Assembly (NCBI GenBank): GCA_028726625.1
Contig: JAQYPT010000009.1
Location: 1 to 61,171 of the forward strand
Direction: 5' to 3'
From: Prevotellaceae bacterium
GTDB lineage: Bacteria; Bacteroidota; Bacteroidia; Bacteroidales; Bacteroidaceae
Length of the DNA stretch: 61,171 bases
Positions 55,486 to 61,171 of this stretch are shown here, one piece after another. Numbering within the stretch: position 1 is the first letter of the stretch; each line of letters begins with the position of its first letter. The notes under the pieces were generated by a model. The model worked only from the letters and a program-made list of their open reading frames with translations, searched no databases and was not told the origin of the DNA. A program made the translations under genes and the position numbers.

Positions 55486-56715
55486 CTAAATACACATCTG
55501 CATATCCTCCGTGAAAGAAAGGAAACGCTCAAATTCCACAAATAGTTTTTGTGGCGTAACCTTTGCATATCGCTCGGTCATACTCACATTGCTATGCCCC
55601 AACATCTTGCTTACCGTTTCTATTGGTACTCCTTGTTCCAATGTGATGAGCGTGGCAAAGGTATGCCTTGCCGTATGCGTGGTAAAGGGAAAAGCTATGC
55701 CTGCTCTTAGGCGCAATGCTTTAAGATACGATTGATAGGTGGCATATTTCATCTGTGGCAATAGCCTTTCCCTTTCATCGCTCTTGTACTTCTCTATTAT
55801 CCTGATGGCTTCGGGTAGCAACTTGATACGGCAAAGTACGCCTGTCTTCTGCCTGTTGAACTTCAGCCAAAGACTTCCCTCATCATCACGGACAAGATAC
55901 GACCTGTTTAACTCCATCAAATCGCAATAGGCAGCACCCGTATGGCAAGCAAAGACAAACAAGTCCCTTGCAGTTTCCATTTCCTCCTCCAACTCTCCAA
56001 ACTGTATGTTCATTAGTTTGTCAAGCGAACACCTATCAAGAGCTTTGGGTAGTTTCTTGTCGCCTTTGCTTACCTTGATTTTGTCAAACAATAAAATATC
56101 GGCTAATCCTTCACGATAAGCCAATCTGCACACCGTTTTCAGATGGGTAGCGGCATTATAGAACGTACTTTCCTGAAACCCGCAAATCCCCATAAAGTAT
56201 TGTTGAAAGTCGTAGATGAACTGCTCAGTAAGCTGTGAAAAAGCCAAATCAGAAACCTTATACCTACTTTTTATAAAGTTCTGCAAATGGGTACGAGTGG
56301 AATGGTAGCCAAATATGCTTTGTCCCTTTATGTCAATGCCTATATGGTTTTCTTTCTCTTTGATGAGTCTATCCAGTCTTTCAATAAGCATACACTTAGA
56401 TTGAACGCTTCCTTGAAATTCCTCTTTTATATCAGTTGCATCAAATGGGCAACCTTTGGACAGCAGAGATTGGTAGGCTGCTTGGACGGATAGCAGCAGA
56501 CTTTCCAATCTGGCATTCACTTCCACTGCTTCACGACTCTTTCCGTCCATTCTGCTTTCACGGTGATTCCACAAATCGGGGTTGCAAGACAGTTTGCAAC
56601 TGAACTGTGCAATACTCCTTCCAAGCGTGATACGTCCCATAATGGGAGCCTTACCCGACTTGTCAATGCTGCTCTTTTTGAGGTAGAGCAACACCTTCAT
56701 CTTTTCTGTTTTCAT
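55486..56715 (-). CDS. Tyrosine recombinase / integrase 2
   Basis: The 409-residue integrase has the same domain order: arm-binding start (KVLLYLKKSSIDKSGKAPIMGRITLGR), SAM-like domain, and a catalytic domain with HTARHTFATLITLEQGVPIETVSKMLGHSNVSMTERYAKVT (His-x-x-Arg, His, Tyr). The Arg I position reads CHTGAAYCDLMEL, again without the canonical Arg. It is a distinct paralogue of integrase 1, not a recent duplicate. It is the gene nearest the proposed attR. Confidence 0.93.
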   Translation of the reverse strand: MKTEKMKVLLYLKKSSIDKSGKAPIMGRITLGRSIAQFSCKLSCNPDLWNHRESRMDGKSREAVEVNARLESLLLSVQAAYQSLLSKGCPFDATDIKEEFQGSVQSKCMLIERLDRLIKEKENHIGIDIKGQSIFGYHSTRTHLQNFIKSRYKVSDLAFSQLTEQFIYDFQQYFMGICGFQESTFYNAATHLKTVCRLAYREGLADILLFDKIKVSKGDKKLPKALDRCSLDKLMNIQFGELEEEMETARDLFVFACHTGAAYCDLMELNRSYLVRDDEGSLWLKFNRQKTGVLCRIKLLPEAIRIIEKYKSDERERLLPQMKYATYQSYLKALRLRAGIAFPFTTHTARHTFATLITLEQGVPIETVSKMLGHSNVSMTERYAKVTPQKLFVEFERFLSFTEDMQMCI

Positions 56716-56815
56716 ACGCTTTAATTTTTATGGGCAAAGTTACCCGAATTAAAGCGTTCTTTACTTATGCAGAAAACTGCCGACCAAAGCAACAAACACA
56801 CGAACCACATAATTT

Positions 56816-56848
56816 CAGTTACCTATATCTGCATTTCGTTACCTATTC
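56816..56848. promoter_or_regulatory. Candidate integrase arm sites, right end
   Basis: CAGTTACCTAT at 56816 and CGTTACCTATTC at 56837-56848. The second is the exact inverse of the left-end word at 38462-38473. Spaced GTTACC words near both ends suggest recombinase arm sites. Confidence 0.4.
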
Positions 56849-57003
56849 CCAATCTTGGTAATGATTTAGTAACTGAACTTCTGCTTAAATCCGCACTTTC
56901 CTGCCTTTTATAAATAGAGCAGTTTTATGCAAATTATTTCGTTTCCTCCTTATTATCAGTAAGTTTGCACAAACTTAGATTTATCTTCATTTTCTTTAAT
57001 TAG

Positions 57004-57014
57004 TTGGTCGCCAA
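57004..57014. other. Proposed attR (11-bp direct repeat)
   Basis: An exact copy of TTGGTCGCCAA at 38394-38404. It is followed directly by AATAGGCATGGG and the host's AAAAGCAT-type repeats, so the element seems to have entered an intergenic repeat array. Confidence 0.55.
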
Positions 57015-57360
57015 TAGGCATGGGTTAACAGTACAAAAGCATGATTATTGCACCCCTAAAGCATTGCTATTGGCTTAAAAGTGCATGAAAAAAAGTGGCA
57101 TAGAAACAATCATATCTGTAACCAATTGTATCAAAACCACTTACAAAACCTTCGCATACAGGCCGTATTTGCAACGACTGGAAAGGTTGTTGGGAAATAC
57201 GCCAAATATGAAGAGGTTCGTTGTCAAGAAAATTCATCATTGTTGAGCATCGTGATTTCCACACACAACCTTTCAAACCCATTTGCCCATGCTGTTGTCA
57301 AAACAATAAAATTAGGCGTTATGAGGGTTAAACATGCCTCATGAAAAGCATGCAGAGTCT
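57015..57360. repeat. AAAAGCAT/ATTG intergenic repeat array D and spacer
   Basis: Units include ACAAAAGCATGATTATTGC, CTAAAGCATTGCTATTGG and TTAAAAGTGCATG (57037-57085), the same family as array A. Further on, CTTACAAAACCTTCGCAT and GCCGTATTTGC (57133-57170) resemble 17350-17385. No gene is seen here. Confidence 0.6.
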
Positions 57361-59193
57361 TTAGAACGGGAACAGCAAGGGCAGCACAAACGTCATCACC
57401 AGACCGATGAGCAGCTGTAGGGGCAAACCTACCCTAATATAGTCCATGAACTGGTATTGGCCAGCCTTCATCACCAGCGCATTGGGTGGCGTGGAGAATG
57501 GCGATGCAAAACACATGCTGGCACCCAACGTCACGGCAAAAAGGAAGGCGTAAGGGCTTACTCCTACCTGTGAGGCGGCCGACATGGCGATAGGTGCCAT
57601 GAGCACGGCCGTAGCGGTGTTGCTGATGAACATGGTTAAGAGTGTGGTAGTGTAATAAACCCCTGCCAGCAGCACCATGGGACCCATGTTACCCAAGGCA
57701 TTGACCAGCGAGCTGGATATAAGAGCCGAGACACCCGTCTTCTCCAAAGCTATGGACATGGGCATCATGGCAGCGATGAGTACGATGCTCTCCCACTTGA
57801 TGGTTTTGTAGGCCGCCTCGACATTTCGGAAACAACCTGTGAGCACCATGAGCAATCCCGCCACAATGACAGCTGTAACTGGCTCAACGGGAATAAAGTC
57901 GAACACCATCATGCATACCATCAGCAGCATGATGAGCGCAGCAACGGGTGCCTTGTAGTTGAGCGTTACCTTGCTGGCTTGTTCAATGGGCCTGCCCAAC
58001 ACAACCCAGTCGTTTTCATCCATGTCCAACCTGTCGATGTTGCTCCACAGACCTTGCACCAGCAGTACGTCGCCAGCCAAAAGCCTTTGGTCGGCAAGGT
58101 TCTTCAGCATATAATCGCCATGGCGGCGGATTCCCACCACATTGATGTTGTACTGTTCGCCAATGCCCGAATCCTTAAGCCGTATGCCGTTGATGCGTGA
58201 ATTGGGCATCAATACCAGCTCGGCCATACCAATGTCATAGAAGTCAACCGAACTGTCATCGAGCTTAGCCAACCCATTTTCTGCAGCAAAGGCTTCCATC
58301 TTGTCGGTGTCACCTGCAAGGTACAGCAGGTTACCAACGCGCAGCACGGTAGATGGCTTTGGCACATTTTGCTTAACCTGCCGCATAATGCGGTCAGTAT
58401 TGGTTGGCTGTTTTCTGATTTCGATAATCGACAGTCCATGCCTGTTGCGCAGGTCAAGCTGGGCTACCGTCTTTCCCACCAGTGGCGAATGACTGCCAAT
58501 GCGGTAGGCTTCCGTATAGCTTTGCAACTGATATTCGGACACCAGTTCGTCCATGCTCTTGCTCTTGGATTTCCTGCGCCTACTATCTTTCTTGTCCTTG
58601 CCAAGGAATAAGCGGCTCAACGGCAACAGCACCATGATACCTACGGCAATACACACGAGGCCTACGGGGAAGAATGAGAAGAACGACAATGGTTCAAAAC
58701 CTGCGTCGGTGAGTGCTTCCTGAATGACAAGGTTAGGCGGCGTACCAATGAGTGTGAGCATACCGCCCAGACTGCTGGCAAAGGCCAGTGGCATAAGCAG
58801 CTTGCCAGGACTGGTATTCGACTGTGCCGCCATGCTCACCACGATGGGCATCATCAGTGCCACGGTGCCTGTGTTGCTGACAAAGGCACCTATGAAGGAG
58901 GTAGTGAGAATCACCAACAAAAAGAGCTTGATGTCGTTACCCTTGGATAAGCGTATGATGCGCTGACTGGCCACCTTGGCCAAGCCTGTTTGCAGAATGG
59001 CACCTCCCACCACAAACAAGCCAATCATCATGATGACTACCTTGGAAGAAAAGCCTGAGAGGGCCTCTTCAGGCGTTAGAATACCAGCCAAAAGCAATAC
59101 TGACAGGGCACACAAGGCCACAATATCGGCACGCAGACGGCCAACAACAAACATGATGACCGTGACGAGAAGTACAATGAGTGTAAGAATCAT
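57361..59193 (-). CDS. SLC13/DASS-type permease with TrkA-C domains
   Basis: The 610-residue transporter has about a dozen membrane segments. The halves flank a cytosolic insert (about residues 200-400) with two TrkA-C-like domains (SHSPLVGKTVAQLDLRNRHGLSIIEIRK and NSRINGIRLKDSGIGEQYNINVVGIRRHGDYM). The membrane halves carry SNTGTVALMMPIVVSMA, IGTPPNLVIQEAL and SNTATAVLMAPIAMSAASQ, family motifs of sodium-coupled anion carriers. The substrate (sulfate, dicarboxylate or other) cannot be told. Confidence 0.88.
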   Translation of the reverse strand: MILTLIVLLVTVIMFVVGRLRADIVALCALSVLLLAGILTPEEALSGFSSKVVIMMIGLFVVGGAILQTGLAKVASQRIIRLSKGNDIKLFLLVILTTSFIGAFVSNTGTVALMMPIVVSMAAQSNTSPGKLLMPLAFASSLGGMLTLIGTPPNLVIQEALTDAGFEPLSFFSFFPVGLVCIAVGIMVLLPLSRLFLGKDKKDSRRRKSKSKSMDELVSEYQLQSYTEAYRIGSHSPLVGKTVAQLDLRNRHGLSIIEIRKQPTNTDRIMRQVKQNVPKPSTVLRVGNLLYLAGDTDKMEAFAAENGLAKLDDSSVDFYDIGMAELVLMPNSRINGIRLKDSGIGEQYNINVVGIRRHGDYMLKNLADQRLLAGDVLLVQGLWSNIDRLDMDENDWVVLGRPIEQASKVTLNYKAPVAALIMLLMVCMMVFDFIPVEPVTAVIVAGLLMVLTGCFRNVEAAYKTIKWESIVLIAAMMPMSIALEKTGVSALISSSLVNALGNMGPMVLLAGVYYTTTLLTMFISNTATAVLMAPIAMSAASQVGVSPYAFLFAVTLGASMCFASPFSTPPNALVMKAGQYQFMDYIRVGLPLQLLIGLVMTFVLPLLFPF

Positions 59194-59512
59194 ATTAAAA
59201 CTAAATATATTTCTGGTTGTAAATAAAATAGCGTGAACAATGGGTTATCTCATGATAACCACTTGCAAAAATACGAAAAAAAAATAACAATCAGGCTGAC
59301 ATGTACAGGAAATGACAACTACGATACATGGAAGCATGTTTTCATGGCATGAGTTATTCATGACATTCGTATGAGGAAGAAGCGCTTTTCTTGCTCAATC
59401 AGACATATAATTTAATAATTTTATGTAAGTTTGCAAATGATAAATGGAATCACCAATGACGGTGAAGTTGTTCACAAGATGACATACATTTAAACTATTT
59501 GCTTAACGCGCT
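59194..59512. other. Divergent promoter region
   Basis: TATTTTTG on the minus strand (59266-59273) and TAAGTTTG on the plus strand (59426-59433) fit -7 elements for the two divergent transporter genes. No matching -33 box is well spaced for either. Nothing else is seen. Confidence 0.4.
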
Positions 59513-60997
59513 ATGATTACCTTTACAGCAGAAAACATATTTCTATTTGGCTCGTTCCTCGTGCTGATTAGCATTCTCATCAGCAAGACGGGCTATCGGT
59601 TCGGCATCCCCACCCTGCTGCTGTTCCTTTTTACCGGTATGGGTTTTGGCAAAGAAGGACTTGGCTTGACATTCGACAGCCCGAAAGACACGCAGATGAT
59701 TGGTATGATAGCCTTGAGCGTCATTCTCTTTTCTGGAGGAATGGATACCAAGTTCAAGGAAATCAAGCCCATTATTGGCCCAGGTGTGCTGCTCTCCACA
59801 CTGGGTGTCATTATGACCACCGTCCTCACGGGCGGGTTTATCTTTGGCCTCTCACAGTGGGCTGGGATGGATATCAGGCTGCCGCTCATCGTGTCGATGC
59901 TGCTGGCGGCCACCATGTCATCCACCGACTCAGCATCGGTCTTCAGCCTGTTGCGCACACAGCGCATTGGCCTGAAGCACAAGCTGCGGCCAATGCTCGA
60001 GCTGGAGAGCGGTAGTAACGACCCGATGGCCTACATGCTCACCATCGCACTGATGAATGTAGCATTGTCGGGAGTCGAACTTTCTTTCACAGACTTGTTG
60101 TTCGATGTGGCCGAACAATTCGTGTTGGGCAGCGCGTTGGGCTACGGTGCCGGTCGAATGTCCGTATGGCTGGCCAACCGTATCAACCTACCGAACCCAT
60201 CGCTCTATCCTGTTTTACTACTGAGCATGGTGTTCATCACCTTCACCCTGACCGACCTGCTGAATGGAAACGGCTACCTGGCGGTGTATATCGCAGGACT
60301 TGTGGTGGGCAACTGTCGTCTGTCGTATCGCCGCGAGATGACCACCTTTATGGAAGGCCTTACCTGGCTGCTGCAAATTGTGCTATTCCTCACGCTCGGC
60401 CTGCTGGTCAATCCGTCCGAACTCATTGGTGTGAGTCTGTTCGCCCTGGCCATTGCCGTGTTCATGATGCTCGTCGCACGGCCGCTGAGCGTATACCTCT
60501 GCCTGCTGCCCTATCGCAACATACCCTTCAAGGCTAAGGCCTTCCTCTCCTGGGTGGGCCTGCGCGGTGCCGTTCCCATTATCTTTGCCACCTATCCGCT
60601 AATCAATGGCGTGGAGGGTGCTGACATCTTATTCAACATTGTGTTCTTCATCACGTTGCTGTCGCTTACCATTCAGGGTACTACCATCTCGCTCTCCGCC
60701 AAGAAGCTCAACCTTGACATGCCCGAAGAAAAAACGGGAAACGAGTTTGGGGTGGAGATACCAGAAGAGCTGGGGTCGAAGTTGCGCGAGGTGACGCTCA
60801 CAGAGGCCATGCTCGAGAACGGCAACTTGCTCTCGCAGATGGATGTTCCTCAGGGCACGCTCGTCATGATGGTGAAACGCGGGAAAACCATTTTGGTTCC
60901 CAATGGACAATTGCCACTGGAAGAAGGCGACATCTTACTTTGCCTCTCCAGTGCCGACCAACGCACGCAGGACGTTCGCAAACATCCACACTGGTAA
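59513..60997 (+). CDS. Potassium/proton antiporter with RCK-C domain
   Basis: The 494-residue protein has an N-terminal Na+/H+ exchanger domain of about 12-13 membrane segments, with FLFTGMGFGKEGLGL, the cation-binding STDSASVFSLLR and LELESGSNDPMAYMLT, and LSWVGLRGAVPIIFATYPL. A C-terminal TrkA-C-like domain follows (about 410-490, LPLEEGDILLCLSSADQ). This is the NhaP2/CvrA (CPA1) layout, likely exporting K+ in exchange for H+. It is divergent from the SLC13 gene. Confidence 0.92.
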   Translation: MITFTAENIFLFGSFLVLISILISKTGYRFGIPTLLLFLFTGMGFGKEGLGLTFDSPKDTQMIGMIALSVILFSGGMDTKFKEIKPIIGPGVLLSTLGVIMTTVLTGGFIFGLSQWAGMDIRLPLIVSMLLAATMSSTDSASVFSLLRTQRIGLKHKLRPMLELESGSNDPMAYMLTIALMNVALSGVELSFTDLLFDVAEQFVLGSALGYGAGRMSVWLANRINLPNPSLYPVLLLSMVFITFTLTDLLNGNGYLAVYIAGLVVGNCRLSYRREMTTFMEGLTWLLQIVLFLTLGLLVNPSELIGVSLFALAIAVFMMLVARPLSVYLCLLPYRNIPFKAKAFLSWVGLRGAVPIIFATYPLINGVEGADILFNIVFFITLLSLTIQGTTISLSAKKLNLDMPEEKTGNEFGVEIPEELGSKLREVTLTEAMLENGNLLSQMDVPQGTLVMMVKRGKTILVPNGQLPLEEGDILLCLSSADQRTQDVRKHPHW

Positions 60998-61071
60998 TGG
61001 TCTTGCTCTGAGATGAGCTAATCCTTCTGAATTATTGCTGTCCGGTAAAACTTTATTAACCAAAATAATTT

Positions 61072-61103
61072 AGGGCTGACACTTCTCACGAGGTGTCAGC
61101 CCT
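61072..61103. terminator. Hairpin at the IS end
   Basis: AGGGCTGACAC (61072-61082) and GTGTCAGCCCT (61093-61103) are perfect 11-bp arms around 10 nt, followed by TTTTGG. It can stop transcription entering the IS from the antiporter gene or sequester transcripts from outside, as in leaders of some insertion sequences. Confidence 0.65.
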
Positions 61104-61141
61104 TTTGGTTATCTTTGTTTTTACTAAAATAAAACATAACC

Positions 61142-61171
61142 ATGAGCAAAGATAGTCATTTTACCGGACAG
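61142..61171 (+). CDS. Transposase, first 10 codons only
   Basis: ATG at 61142 gives MSKDSHFTGQ. This fits the opening of DUF4372/IS4-family transposases, which often start with a short charged stretch and an H-F-x-G-Q motif. The gene is cut by the end of the window, so the family call is tentative. Confidence 0.5.
   Translation, partial: MSKDSHFTGQ

Larger units (their letters stand above)
61038..61171 (+). mobile_element. Left end of an insertion sequence (IS4-family, DUF4372 type, probable)
   Basis: CTGTCCGGTAAAA (61038-61050) looks like a terminal repeat. It is followed by a hairpin, a TATCTTTG -7 box (61110-61117) and the first ten codons of a transposase. An exact inverse copy, TTTTACCGGACAG, lies at 61159-61171, inside the start of the coding region. 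The element runs off the window. Confidence 0.55.

Noticed and set aside
38000..57400. tRNA gene as attachment site
   Set aside because: No cloverleaf-like sequence is visible at either proposed att site.

Overview
This window looks like a chromosomal segment of a Bacteroidales bacterium, most likely Prevotellaceae (Prevotella in the broad sense; the genus is an inference). The evidence is a SusC/SusD outer-membrane operon, many lipoproteins with Bacteroidetes-type signal peptides, Bacteroidetes promoters (TTTG, 19-20 bp, TAnnTTTG), the gene order ftsX-DUF3098-uppP-truB-queA-folK, a BT_3928-type DoxX protein next to tpiA, and Bacteroides-style mobilization genes and integrases.

Layout. 1-1537: end of a SPOR-domain protein, folE and an exonuclease III gene, a GC-richer and diverged second copy of the same three genes found at 32.5-34.7 kb. 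1.6-2.3 kb: long hairpin-forming (MITE-like) repeats. 2.4-7.4 kb: rpsO, convergent with a six-gene minus-strand operon (ftsX, DUF3098, uppP, truB, queA, folK). 7.4-8.3 kb: non-coding, with an AAAAGCAT repeat array. 8.3-16.6 kb: a SusC/SusD uptake operon with a HExxH metallohydrolase lipoprotein, a DUF4302 lipoprotein and a BACON-type lipoprotein gene broken by an in-frame stop. 17.6-20.1 kb: a vitamin B6 operon (ThiD-like/AraC fusion, pdxS, pdxT). 20.2-27 kb: an LpxA-family acyltransferase and a complete tripartite RND efflux pump. 27.6-34.7 kb: CCA-adding enzyme, then a plus-strand run of lipoprotein, DUF1599, BT_3928-type membrane protein, tpiA, SPOR, folE and xth. 34.8-38 kb: GH25 lysozyme, DUF4251 lipoprotein and a secreted endonuclease I.

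38.4-57.0 kb is a mobilizable element of about 18.6 kb, bounded by an 11-bp direct repeat that I propose as attL and attR. Its backbone has a relaxase, a MobC-like protein, a DUF3408 protein, a primase-like protein, a VapE/DUF3874-type ATPase, two excisionase-like HTH proteins and two tandem tyrosine recombinases. Its cargo (45.25-53.2 kb) is visibly AT-richer and is the most exciting part: a complete biosynthetic operon for a linear azol(in)e-containing peptide (LAP/TOMM). It has an E1-like cyclodehydratase partner, a YcaO protein ending in PxPxP, a SagB-like dehydrogenase, an ABC exporter, a TPR-like exported protein and a TonB-dependent receptor. At the end is a 37-residue precursor peptide (45296-45409, minus strand), in which 19 of the last 21 residues are Cys, Ser or Thr. 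A 24-bp tandem repeat and a perfect 23-bp palindrome lie upstream of the operon.

57.4-61 kb returns to host genes (SLC13-type transporter, K+/H+ antiporter). The window ends in the left end of an insertion sequence with the first ten codons of a probable IS4-family transposase. How the genes connect: folE, queA and folK serve pterin and queuosine synthesis; the ThiD-AraC fusion may sense a B6-type ligand for pdxST; and the LAP operon probably makes, exports and either re-imports or is recognised through its own outer-membrane receptor.
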